17,500 bases of DNA from Nephromyces sp. MM_2019. Its lineage: Eukaryota > Apicomplexa > Aconoidasida > Nephromycida. The translations under genes and the position numbers were made by a program. This document shows, in pieces, positions 1-10,430 of this stretch (the stretch's first letter is position 1; each line of letters begins with the position of its first letter). The notes beneath the pieces are model-generated. The model worked only from the letters and a program-made list of their open reading frames with translations, did no database searches and had not been told where the DNA came from. The stretch covers positions 1-17,500 of the forward strand of contig JADHZB010000400.1 of the NCBI GenBank assembly GCA_015657535.1. Reading direction: 5' to 3'.

Positions 1-145
1 AACTAGACAGACTTGACAACCTTCATTACATGAAAAGCTCGATTAAACACTAAAATACTAAGTCCACTATATTGCACCAAGTTGAGATAAGCCGGGCAAT
101 AACGAGTGGTCATGTGGCAGCCAGGTGAGTAGGCACTGGTTATAC
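1..145 (+). repeat. left arm of ~145-bp inverted repeat
   Basis: The reverse complement of this segment matches 1576-1721 with six substitutions and one 1-base gap (about 95%). Position 1 pairs with 1721. The arm may continue left of the window, so the true end and any target-site duplication cannot be seen. The outer tip reads AACTAGACAGACTTGACAAC. Pol homology of the enclosed gypsy fragment stops exactly at the inner edge, near base 145. Not identified as any known terminal inverted repeat. Confidence 0.9.
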
Positions 146-1575
146 TCTGTTAGTCCATGTGCCAGCTTTGCAAAATCTTTGATGAATCTTCTATAATAAG
201 AAACGAGTCCTAGAAATGATCTCACTTGTGTACGATCATTTAAGGGGCATGGCCAACCCTTGATGCCCTTGACTTTGCTACCTTCCACTCCCAATCCAGT
301 ACCGTCTATCACGTGTCCAAGAAAATCTACCTTTGGCTGGAAAGCTGACATTTCTTTGGGCTGGCAACAAGCCTATTTTTTCTTAATCTATTCAATACTG
401 TTCACAGATGTTGTTCATGCTTTTCGTATGTTCTGCTATATATGAGAATGTCATCCAAGTAAACCAGGACATTCCTGTTTAGCAGGTCGCTGAATATTTC
501 ATTCATTGCAGTCTGAAATGTTGATGGGGCATTGGTTAATCCAAATGGTATTACCTTCCACTCGTAATGTCCGTAGCGTGTTCTGAATGCTGCTTTTTGC
601 TGATCGTCGCTTGCGATTGGGATTTACCAGTAGCCTGATGTAAGATCTAATTTACTGAACACTTTAGCACCAGATAATCTATCCAACAGCTCGTCGATTC
701 GAGGGAGAGGGTATCTGTTCTTCACTGTCAGCTTGTTCAGTGCTCTATAATCAATGCAGAGTCTTAGTTCACCGTTTTTCTTTTTTACGAATAGTACTGG
801 TGATCCATAAGAAGATTTGCTGGGGCTTATCAACCCTTTTTGTAGGAGGTCTTGCAGCTGTTTTCGTAATTCGTTCAATTCGCCAAACGACATTTTGTAG
901 ACGCCTCGTTTTGGTGATTCGTGCGGCTCTTCTAGAACTATATGGTGCTGAAATTTGTCATGTGGGGTTGATTTGACTGGTGGGAGCTGATCTGTAAGCA
1001 CATCTCGAAATTCTTCAAGAATAGGATGTGAACAAGTGTTTTCGCCTGTATCGATAGGTATTTCTATGGAATTGATTACTAAAATACCACCTTGTTGTTT
1101 TTAATCATGCAGTGCCCGCTTCATTTGAAGATGGTTGATCAAAGTGGCCTGGTTGTCGATTTGCTGATTAGGGAACTCAATTTTGTTATTTGTAAAGTCA
1201 ATAGTGGCCTTGTTTTTCCTAAGTCATGGTACGGCAAGCATAATTTTGTAATTCAAGTTTTCGAGTAGCATTAGGCCGGTTTGTGTAACTGGTAATATGT
1301 CTCCTGATATGGTTACGTCTTTCATAAGCTATTTTATATATGAGAGTTCTCCAGTCGCTGTTTTGACAACATGTTGTTTAGTTTGGGGAATTGTTTGTGG
1401 TTTGAAGCCACTTCGTTTAACAAAATCCGAGGAAATGAAATTGCCTTGAGAGCCACTGTCAATGATGACTGTACAAGGGATGTTATTGCATTTGGCATTG
1501 TACGTCATAAGTTCAAGGTCAGGGGTTTCGTTATTGACGGATCTCTGATTCTCTAATATCTCGTTCGAATCCAAA
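146..1575 (-). pseudogene. pol: Ty3/gypsy retrotransposon pol fragment (protease-RT-connection), broken
   Basis: Minus-strand remnant of an LTR-retrotransposon polyprotein. Seen in order: retropepsin active site DSGSQGNF (DSG at 1452-1460); a late protease stretch ending in KNKATIDF; RT start with [17 protein letters not shown] (CIDYRALN at 735-758); KLDLTSGYW (627-653); the catalytic YLDD box (450-461); then FLGHVI (307-324) and RSFLGLVSYYRRFI, typical of the RT-RNase H connection. One frame runs from the protease to about base 345 but is cut by in-frame stops at 1329-1331, 1224-1226, 1101-1103, 624-626 and 402-404. A frameshift near 327-346 moves the connection into another frame. Gag, RNase H core, integrase and direct LTRs are absent. 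It cannot make a working polymerase. Family assignment is firm; the exact clade is not determined. Confidence 0.93.
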
Positions 1576-1721
1576 GTATAACCAGTGCCTACTCGCCTGG
1601 TTGCCACAATGACCACTCGTTACTGTCCGGCTTATCTCAACTTGGTGCAATATATTGGACTTAGTATTTTAGTGTTTAATCGGGCTTTTCATGTAATGAA
1701 GGTTGTCAAGTCTGTCTAGTT
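1576..1721 (-). repeat. right arm of ~145-bp inverted repeat
   Basis: Inverted partner of 1-145. The protease reading frame runs into this arm and meets a TAA at 1620-1622, so the arm itself does not look coding. Similarity ends at about 1571-1576. The flank from 1722 (CAAAAAGTCTATACC) is unrelated AT-rich DNA. Confidence 0.9.
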
Positions 1722-1849
1722 CAAAAAGTCTATACCCTGACCATTGCAATAAAACTCTACCTACTTCAGCCACAAGCTAGTTATGGGTCTGAGTATGTTA
1801 TTAGCTTGATATCAAGGCTAACTTAATAGCCCTATATCATGCTTATAAT

Positions 1850-2545
1850 TTCGGTAGGTATGAGTTGTAATGAATGTCAAGTGAAAGTTTGTAAAAATAG
1901 CATTGATACAAAAATGTGCATAACTTGGCACAGAGATATCGTATTAATCTAATATTTAAAATAGTAAATATAGTTTTACATTCTACATTTAAGTATGCTA
2001 CATAAACTATTTTAAAGGTCTTTTGAGTAGTGAAAATCTATTGCTGGTTACATTTAGACTAAGGCCTAGCATGCTCGCAAATTTGCGGCTTGATTTACTT
2101 GGCCATTTCTCCTATGCTTCATAACTGACGTGGCTTAGAATCGAAAATATAGCTCACTTAAACAATTTTTAACAGTGATTGATCAATTGAATATGAGGAT
2201 TCAACTATCAGACTAAGGAGATTATATGTGCTTGAGGTTCACTTCTCAATACACTTTGGTGTTTTAAAAAGTTTATTTTAACTTAATATAGTTTAACAAC
2301 TATATTCAACACTGGGCAAGTTATCTGTTCAGACTTAAAAAAAACTCGGCTTAAGAGAAAATATATAGAGTCGAACAAACTGGTACAATAATATCTTAAT
2401 ATTTCATTATTGTTTAATCAACTCATATAATATTTGGAAAGTCAGATGTTTTATAAACATGGGGGTGCAGGCTTTAATTCTTTTGTAAATTATTAAATCT
2501 GATTTTTTACTTTTAAATATTTTTGAATCTTGTTATAGAACAACA
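1850..2545 (-). repeat. recurring block U, copy 1 (linker between element remnants)
   Basis: Diverged AT-rich block. GGTAGGTATGAGTTGTAATG near 1855 resembles GGTAGGGATAAGTTGTATAG near 4021. CTCGGCTTAAGAG near 2345 and its following sequence resemble the stretch around 7415. The block lies just beyond a G-capped hairpin, as do copies 2 and 3. It could be a decayed LTR or untranslated leader. A 12-base palindrome, CGCAAATTTGCG, lies at 2076-2087. Bases 1722-1849 show nothing recognisable. Confidence 0.35.
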
Positions 2546-2550
2546 AGAGA

Positions 2551-2590
2551 TTCAAATTCAAAATTCGGGGGAATAACTTTTGAATTTAAA
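2551..2590. repeat. G-capped hairpin, copy 1
   Basis: Arms TTCAAATTCAAAA (2551-2563) and TTTTGAATTTAAA (2578-2590) pair at 12 of 13 positions around a loop holding TTCGGGGGAA. Related hairpins occur at 4784-4824 and, less perfectly, at 7578-7625, at the same place relative to the neighbouring remnants. Confidence 0.5.
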
Positions 2591-2699
2591 TGTGGTTTCA
2601 ACGGAATTAATCTTTTAGTGCATTTATTAAAATACCACTAAATTTTAGTGGATTGATTTCATCTTTTCTAGTGATATAGGATGCGGAAACCACAAAATT

Positions 2700-3740
2700 C
2701 AACCTTTCGGATTTTGCATTTTTGGCTATGTGAAATTTTTGTAATCAGTGGTTCTTGATAAACTTTTGCTATCTTAAATAGTTTGTGAATATTCATTAAT
2801 ATCCATAATCATTTGAACATTGCAAAAACACTTAATTGGATTGGATATCAACTTTATAGAATTGCAATTGACTATTTTCGAATTTTTCAAATTCGAAAAA
2901 GCATTTGCGTTTCGAGCTAGAGTTCTCAATACATAAATTCACAAATAAGTCTATATTCGTTATTTATTGCATTTAGGATTGGCCAATTACATTTTAGTAG
3001 CATATTACCGTCCCAGACGTTTTAAGTATCCCAGATACTTATCGAAAATTAACTCTCTTAATTTTCATTTCATTTGTGCAACAACAATTCAATACATCCC
3101 AGATGCATTTCAATTAATAGTGATTAACTCATTTAATCATTTTAATGCCATGGATTATTTTTTCAGGCATTCAATTGTTTTACTTTTATGCTTTCAGTAA
3201 TTACTATCCTTGCAAAACATTTGTAATTCATTTCGCATATTTTCAACATCCCAGATGTTAAATTTTGGCATTATTTGAATTTTCAGTTTCTATCTTTGCT
3301 CACTTAAACTCTGTGCTCTTCAGGTATGCCAATGCTATTACTTTAGGTCATAAAATGAATTTATATTAATTCATCTAATTACATTCCACTTTGCTTCAAT
3401 CGATGCTGTTGATTTAATTCGATTTCGCTTGACAAAATTAAATAATTTCGTATTTGTCAGACCAAGTTTTAAGCGTTCCAAATGGCTAAATTAAGCAATT
3501 CTGATTACTTTTATAAACTCTTTGATAAATTTAAATGGCCTGGATTACATATTTGCATTCACTCATAACTTTATCGACTCCACATGAGTTCCTTTCTATG
3601 AATTGCCATTTCCAAAATTCAACATTTTCGCAATGTGCCATAATCATGCCAAGTCATAAAATCCATATTAAGTATAAATGTGTTAAAGTGAATTTAGCCA
3701 ATTCAAAAATTGCAAACAACGATTTTGTTTGAATTGCCAA
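2700..3740 (-). pseudogene. Ty1/copia-like gag-protease remnant, copy R1
   Basis: No long open frame, but short minus-strand motifs align with the other copies. A gag signature is at 3649-3669 (N-M-D-F-M-T-W). IWDV is at 3245-3256 within KFNIWDVENMRNELQMF. A second CIWDVL lies near 3094-3109, and further W-D codons near 3009-3040. The protease position near 2741-2749 reads TDYK where copies R2 and R4 have DSG. In copia elements the gag N-terminus carries N-Y-x-x-W-x-x-K and a later I/A-W-D-x-L; both resemble what is here. The assignment rests on agreement among four copies and is moderate. Bases 3741-4018 are AT-rich with no recognisable content. Confidence 0.5.
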
Positions 3741-4018
3741 TATTGAATAACACGTTTTTGAGATTAAAAGTGTTTGATATTAGAACACCTTTGGTTTCTC
3801 CCATAATTTATTTTATAACCAAAGAGTTCCCAGCTCAGAATTGATTCCAAATTCTCTTCATAATTATTATTCGTAATTCAAATGACCCCTAATGATTTCA
3901 AATCAATTAAATATTCTTTATAATTGATTTTAATAACTCCAAATATCTTTTCTTGATTTTATGAGACCATTTCTAAACTAATTATACATTCGTAAAATTA
4001 ATTCGCGCATCTATATTT

Positions 4019-4779
4019 CTGGTAGGGATAAGTTGTATAGTATAAAAGTTGTCTTCCTTTTAATTTAATTGGTTTGAAAAGTGCCTTCTTTCCCTTTCCC
4101 CGATTTCCATTCAGCTTTCCTGTTTCATTTAACGCATTTCTAGAGCGTGTGACACCTTAAGCTATCACCATTATCAATTGATATAGAGCCATTCTAGGTT
4201 CAATTGTGGTAACTAGCAACATCTTCAAGATGTATTTAGTAAAGCTAGTTTTTTATTTTGATGTCAGTGCGTTACTTTAGCACCCTTATTGATTCTATAA
4301 TCCATAAAACAATTTCTTTAACATATATTGCACTTAATTACATATCTTTATAAATTTATAAATAATTTCTCGGGTGCATTAGCAGTACATCACGGATTAA
4401 TAGATGATGATTATTCGTTTTCTTGAGTCCAGGGCATATCAATAGTTATATCGTGGATTTTTGCAAAATAACTAGTATCCAATAGAAATATCTTGTGAGA
4501 TTTACACTAGATATAGCATTATAGCATAGATTAGAGGCTAGATTGTTATAATTATGCTATTTTTATGCACTTAATAAAAATTTTCATTTCAAGAAAAACT
4601 AATTTAAGGCTTAAAATATTTCAAGCAAAAATTAAATGTGTTTCTTGCTGTTTCTGCGTGTAGCTTTTGTGTGTTTAAAAGTTTACATTCACTACAAAGC
4701 ATATGAATTTATACTGGTTATCGGATTCTAAAATCTGATCTTAAAATTGCCAACTTTTTTGCTCCTTCTAGCGCTTCAC
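4019..4779 (-). repeat. recurring block U, copy 2
   Basis: Lies between remnants R1 and R2. ATAATTTCTCGGGTGCATT near 4360, followed by GATGATGATTATTC, resembles ATAATTTCTCGAGAATATT and GCAGATGTTGATGATT near 7170-7225. The same ATTTCTCGAGA core occurs on the opposite strand near 8412. Distance from this core to the next G-capped hairpin is 432 bases here and 421 in copy 3. It may be an LTR shared by neighbouring units; no clean LTR boundary was found. Confidence 0.4.
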
Positions 4780-4783
4780 GCCA

Positions 4784-4824
4784 TTCAATTTCAAAACTCG
4801 GGGAAAAGAGTTTTGAATGTTGAA
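4784..4824. repeat. G-capped hairpin, copy 2
   Basis: TTCAAAACTC (4790-4799) and GAGTTTTGAA (4808-4817) are perfect 10-base arms around the loop GGGGAAAA; weaker pairing continues outward to 4784 and 4824. Same position relative to R2 as copy 1 has to R1. Confidence 0.55.
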
Positions 4825-4899
4825 TCGGGATTGTTAGAGAAGTCAACCTACTATATTAATTTATACTTTCTTTTGATAATTGATATTTTTTGCTTTTCA

Positions 4900-6150
4900 T
4901 TGATCTAGCGTTCCAACTTCTCTACATTCGACTCACCAACATTTGTATTTTTGTATGCGAAATGTTTCGGCCATATTGATTCCACTATCAACATTTCTTA
5001 ACTCTGTTGTGATATGCTTTTATTTGCGTCTGTTATTGCTAAACCAAATATAAATTACGCAATTAGGTGAGGGCTTACCACTTTAGCATAGCACTTTACA
5101 ATTTCTAATCTCCTAAATGATTTAACCGATTCATCGATTTTCGATTAATCACTTTGTCATGAGCAAAATTACCCAATTTAGATGCACCAAAATATGCTTC
5201 ATGTACTTTTTAACACAAATAGAATTATAAAATTACTTTTTAATAAGCGTTACGTGTTCCAGATAAACTCAGGCTTCCAAGATGTTCTACCAAAATCGTT
5301 TCGCTCGATTTTTGCTATAATTGAACAAAAGTAAATTCAATACATTCCCAATGCATTCAATAATTTATGAACATCTCATATAATCATTTAAATGGTGTAA
5401 AATTTCAAGTTTCACTATTTTTAGAATTTTTGATCTCGCATTTTCTGTAATTGTTGTCCTTATTCTGAATATATAGCATACTAGTGCTATACTGCATATC
5501 AAACATCCCAGATGTTTTGTTTGGACACTATTTGGGATTCCAAAATTGCTCAAAAGCTTCATGTGGCCTTTATTATTGACTGTGCTGGCTTAAGTATCCG
5601 AAATGCATTTACAAATTGATTCCCTACCACAAACTAAGTTTTGGAGGCTTTTTGCCATTTTAATTTCTGTTTCGCATCGATTAAACAAGTTTATATTAAT
5701 TAAATATTTAGTCATCCGAAGTGACTTGGTCTTATAAATAATTTACTTCCATGATTTTATTAACTTTTTAAGTAGCAAATTTATTTTGAATAAATCTTGG
5801 ATCAAACTCTCATTACCCTTTTGTCTTATATTCATTTTGATCTCCAGTTTCAACTTCACTTATCGAAATTATATAATCGCGTGTTTTGTTAACATGCCTT
5901 TAATCAATCCAAATAATTAAGTTAAGGTATCTTGATGACTTATCTAATTGTTTCAACAAGTTTATTAAGTTTCGCCACACATTTTGCACACAATTGCGAT
6001 TCTATTTGCTTACCAAATGCTCGTTATGTTCAATCTTTATTTTTTGCGCCAAATGGAGTAATTCCGATTATTAAAATAATAATTGAACCGAATTTGGCTA
6101 ACTTGATAATTTTCGATAACCATTTTATGAGCATTGCAATTATTTTAGTT
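4900..6150 (-). pseudogene. Ty1/copia-like gag-protease remnant, copy R2
   Basis: Best gag match of the family. On the minus strand FNNRNYSIWRKK is encoded with NYSIW at 6049-6063, followed at once by a stop where copia gag usually has K-M. IWDV follows at 5502-5513 but is broken by a stop directly after it. A protease-like site VDSG lies at 4981-4992, continuing NMAETFRIQKY. The spacing from IWDV to DSG is about 521 bases, against 530 in R4 on the other strand, which argues against chance. Numerous stops and frame changes; integrase and RT not seen. What is seen is short motifs; the copia assignment is inferred from them. Confidence 0.6.
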
Positions 6151-7138
6151 CTTTCAATGCTTAGTGTTTATAAATGCAAAGCAACTTCGATAATTCCATA
6201 ATTTGATTTTAGACCGTAAATATTTTTGGAATAAGGATAAGGTCCATAGTTATCATTTAAGTGACATTTAGTATTTCATCTTTATTTCAATTACTAATTC
6301 TCTCTATTTGACTCAAGTTATCGTAAAATTGTATTTACTCCCCGTGATCACTTTCATAACATTTATAAATTTATAAAATTAATTTAAACCTAAATACACC
6401 CATCTGACTTAATTCCTGAGCTTAGGTATTGAAACATTTGCAGATATGAGATAATTAAATAGAGCATTCTTTACGTGAATGAGATGTATTTATCATACCC
6501 ATTTCGAAATTAATTTAATGAGCCTGGAATTAAGAACCACATTTTGCTTTTATAATTTGCATTGGCTTCGAATTTTTCACCTAGACTCATTAAATATTGT
6601 TGAAAACTAGTATTCTAATTTACTTTGAAATCATAATACATTAAACATTGAAATAGTTTTCCTTACAGATAGCTCTGCTTGTTATTTAATTGACAACATG
6701 AGCTAAGATAGGTCAATATCTTATATTAGAATAATCAAGTTTTGAATGTTTGGGGATTATTATTTCTCTCTTGATAATTGCGACAGTAGTCATTTTATTC
6801 TTCTTAATAGACTTTTGAGATATTTTATCTCTATTGATTGATACACCAATGATTGTAGACTACTAGACCAAGGCTAACATTGTCTTAGAGATATAAATTA
6901 TACCAATAGTCTACCATTTTCTGCCAGTGAGTCAATTGACTATCCTCTTTAAACTAGTTTATGACTAAATTAACTATCTCGTTATGCTATGACTATATAT
7001 ATCTATTTTTTATCTTATCCCAATTATTTATCAAGTGTATAATTGGTGCATCTCAAATTATTTGTATCAATCGCTAAATTTTGACAAAACCAGTGCATAT
7101 CTACCAGTTTCAGACTTCGTTTTAGCGGACCTTATTTC
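6151..7138. other. AT-rich, no gene; part of the U-type sequence
   Basis: No coding frame worth reporting. TTTATAAATTTATAAA near 6363 matches a stretch near 4343 in block U, so part of this interval belongs to the same old repeat. R2 is longer than R1 here, which suggests an unrelated insertion of several hundred bases. GTTTTGAATGTTTGGGGAT near 6741 faintly resembles the G-capped hairpin at 4809. Confidence 0.4.
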
Positions 7139-7640
7139 GATATTGACAGACAATACAAGTCCTTAAATGTATTAAAATAATTTCTCGAGAATATTAAGGG
7201 TGCATCTCATTTTGGCAGATGTTGATGATTAAATGGCCAAGGAATATTAATTACTTTATTGTTTCGACATATGAATCCTAGTATGGATTTGTCGGCTACA
7301 AAGCTTTTTTTTGAGCAAACTATATCTATGTCCTAATAATAAGTCAGGTTTAAGGAGCCAAATGTGAAATATTCATTTACACGTAAGTCTTGACAGACCT
7401 TTCTGTGTAAAGGCACGCGGCTTATTTAGTGAAATGAGTCAAATGTAACTCAGCTCTCAAAGTATTAATACACAAATATTGGGTAAATTTTAACAATTTA
7501 GCTATTAAAATTAAGTCAAATACATAATACAAACTTCAAAAGAAAATATGTTCTGAAGGCTAATTTTTTTAAAAATGAATTTATAATTCAAAAACAAGGG
7601 GGAGAATTCTTTTAAATTTATAGTATTAAATTTGATTCAC
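7139..7640 (-). repeat. recurring block U, copy 3, with G-capped hairpin
   Basis: Contains ATTTCTCGAGA near 7183, the GCGGCTTATTTAG stretch near 7417 that resembles the one near 2345, and a degenerate hairpin around AAGGGGGAGAATTC (7578-7625). The gag-protease unit expected to its right is not recognisable, so copy 3 appears truncated. Confidence 0.4.
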
Positions 7641-8379
7641 TTGTTAAAAGAAAATTGAAAGAATCCTAGATTAACTGAGTACATACTCTATAGTCTAGCC
7701 GCTTATAATTTACTTAAATCGATCTTTTCAACTTAGGTATGATTTTAGATGTAGCTTGCTGAGTTCAAGAGCTTGGGTCATAGGTTTAACAAATTTAATG
7801 TGAATTTCCTTGTTTCAAAACTCTTGCCGAAGTATCTTACTCGAAGACTCTCTTTTTCGTTATCCTCTGAGGGGAAGTTTAATCTCAATAAGAATTCTCG
7901 CAAAAATTCAATAGTTATGTGTATGTTTATCAAGATATTAATTATTGAAACTAATTTGTTTAAAAAATAAAGTATTATTGAAAAATTCAGCTGCTTGTCA
8001 AGATTTTGCCTAATTCTCCTACGCGAAATTACGGTTAAACTAATTTCAAATAGCTATAATTACAAATATTGCATTAAATTTAAAGTTAAAAAATTCTGTT
8101 TTTTGAAATTAATATAAAAATAAGTCTTAATTGTTTATAAAATTGATAAATTATAAAGCAAAAACGGAGAAATGATTTAATAAAAAAAATGAACAAGAGA
8201 ATAAAGATATCTACACACATCAAGAGTGATCTTATTTATTAATATATATGGTTAAAATTGCTTCTAAATTCTATAAACACTTGTTGGTCAAATTTGATGT
8301 GCGTAAAATCAATGTATATGTAGTTAGATCAATGGAAACTTATGTAGCCTTGCTTACCTAAAATCATTCATTGACACCA
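7641..8379. other. AT-rich, nothing recognised
   Basis: Very low GC. Short open frames such as the 65-codon one at 7773-7970 show no family resemblance. The IWDV and DSG anchors expected from the spacing of R1 and R2 (near 8290 and 7785) are absent. Confidence 0.5.
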
Positions 8380-8930
8380 AATAATATGAAACCAATTTTT
8401 TATGCTCTCGAGAAATAATTTTTACGAGTTCAATAACACACTTAGAGGATCGCAATTTGATTAAAACAATTATTTTATAACAAACAATTTAAATGGGGAT
8501 ATAATACTCACTGCAAAAAATGGAAAACTAGTGGTGAAAACATAGCTTAAAAATAATTCTAGTTCAGCTCTAATACTCAACATTAGACGTGTATTAAGTA
8601 AGAGTGACGCAAAAATTCGTAAGATTATCAAGAACAATAAACTAACCACATCTTATTATCAAAAGGGAAGTAAAAATTTTTTAAGTTCCAAAATTAACAA
8701 AGCACAAAAAGACTATTCTATAATTTAGGACACATTGTCAATTAGTCAACTCTAGGCCAAGTTACCTAAAGAAAAGTCGATTACAATGGATGACACATTA
8801 TTTATTTGGAGTAAATTAGGTAACAAAAACATCTTTAACAATATTTAGTAATGAACTATTGCAGAATAAATGAAAATTTTAATTACCAAAAGCGATCCAC
8901 AATATATAGGTCAATGGACACGATCACAAA
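8380..8930 (+). repeat. recurring block U, copy 4 (inverted)
   Basis: GCTCTCGAGAAATAATTTTTAC near 8404 is the reverse complement of the ATTTCTCGAG core of copies 2 and 3. It precedes gag copy R4 by about 500 bases in R4's own direction, the same relative position as in the minus-strand copies. The remainder is AT-rich and unassigned. Confidence 0.35.
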
Positions 8931-8933
8931 ATG

Positions 8934-10015
8934 GAGATAAGGAATACACCTTACGCATATGAAGAATACCGTGTTCAAATGTTCCAATGGGTAAAGATAT
9001 TATCTTCAAATACCGAAAAGGCTAGAATAAAACTAAGTGCACATAAACAAATTAAAATTAAGTTATAGTTAAAACGCAATCATAATAGATAATCTCAAAT
9101 GAGTGGAATTTAGGTGTATGGGCACCGATGATATTATTAAAGATCACACATAAGACCTAAAATTGATTCAAGGATGCGAGCAAATAAATTAAGTAAATCA
9201 ATGAAAATACGAAAGCAATTGATTTTACAAAGGCAGGCCATTTGGAATTACTGGATTTTTAATAAACATATACTTAATTAACTTGTACCAATAAGCAAAA
9301 TCGTAGTGAGAACTGATTGCCAATAAGATATATCTATTATAAAATATAAATCAATAAATAATTGATTCAAGAAGATTAAAACTAGCAAACGATAATAATA
9401 AGGATCGTATGCAATGTTGGAGCAAAAATTGGAACCCCAATGACCCAAATAAAGTCAATAGCAAACATCCGGGATCTTTGAAAGACAAAATTGCATAAGC
9501 ATGCAATGCATGCAAAACAAGGATAGCAATGATTGAGATAGTGAGAGCAGAAATAATGAAATGAGTAAAATTCGGTGATTCACGTAATAAATTGTGATTG
9601 TTTAGAATAATCATATGTTATTAAATGAATCTGGTATATGTAGAATTTAATTCATCTCTACTATAAGGAAAATCGAATGAAACGATTTATTAAAGCACAT
9701 GGGATGCTCAAATACTCCTGGGATGTATAACGCATCAAAAATAAGTAATTTGCTAACATTTATTGATTTAATTAACAAATATGAACTATTTCGTTATAAC
9801 TAAACTGGATAATCCAGCTCTTAACGGAGTAATCAAACAAAAATAGATGAATCTATTAACCAAGAAAAACGATATGCTATAAGGATACCATTACGTGATT
9901 CTGTTTGTTTTAGCATTGACATGTAAATATAAGCATCTGTAGAAGGACAAGATCCTGGAGTTCTAGCAACGAACAAAGTATAGAAAAATTTTGCATATAC
10001 GATAGTGGGGCAAAA
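8934..10015 (+). pseudogene. Ty1/copia-like gag-protease remnant, copy R4 (inverted)
   Basis: Plus-strand relative of R1, R2 and R5. From ATG 8934 the frame reads MEIRNTPYAYEEY with SSNTEKARIK further on, comparable to FSNAENVEAK in R5; it stops after about 45 codons. The gag signature N-L-G-V-W-A-P has V-W at 9116-9121. The IWDV position is 9467-9478, where TGG has become CGG. A Y-S-W-D-V stretch lies near 9705-9735. A cysteine/histidine cluster near 9905-9945 may be a ruined zinc knuckle. The protease-like IYDSGA is encoded at 9995-10012. Spacing of IWDV to DSG is about 530 bases. Many stops; no integrase or RT follows. Confidence 0.55.
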
Positions 10016-10430
10016 TTTAAAAAGACAAAAGCAGAAAATTCAAAATTTCAAGGATTGAGCTGGATAGGAGCTACAAAATACAGAATAACAGAGAATTGAA
10101 GAATCCAGGACGATTGTTGAAAGAATCTAATATCAATAGTCAAGAATTTGTTAAGATTTCATAAAAATATCGACATCAATGATCAACAAAATGGCCAAAA
10201 ATGAATAAAAATGTAAAGACAGCCAATATATCCTTAGGAAAATACAAGGTAATCTTCAAAGGTAAATTCAATTTTCGACCTTCTCGACAACATTCTTTTT
10301 ACTAGTGTAATTTTTATCTCGTAAACTAAACACAGTAGTAACCATTTAGTATTGGTTTGGATTTATAGGAGTTTTGCTCTTAATTTTTAAAACAAAAGCT
10401 TTTCTTTTCGAAAATGTTAGAATTTCATTT
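10016..10430. other. AT-rich spacer at the centre of the inverted pair
   Basis: Sits between the R4 and R5 remnants; the symmetry axis falls near 10225. Similarity between the two sides fades here. No gene or short repeat recognised. Confidence 0.4.

Noticed and set aside
3009..5517. Short palindromes centred on TCCCAGA (for example TAAGTATC-CCA-GATACTTA at 3023-3041 and AAACATC-CCA-GATGTTT at 5501-5517), at first sight a structural RNA or binding-site family.
   Set aside because: On the minus strand they are codons for I-W-D-V in the gag remnants; AACATC-TGG-GATGTT is palindromic by codon choice. Coding ancestry explains them better, though the repeated W-D within R1 is curious.
7199..7226. 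GCAGATGTTGATGAT, which reads A-D-V-D-D and recalls the copia RT YVDD box.
   Set aside because: On the strand opposite to the neighbouring remnants, followed at once by a stop, with no other RT motif nearby.
9351..9614. 87-codon minus-strand frame with hydrophobic segments resembling a small membrane protein.
   Set aside because: It lies antisense to gag remnant R4 and the frame is not kept in the other copies.
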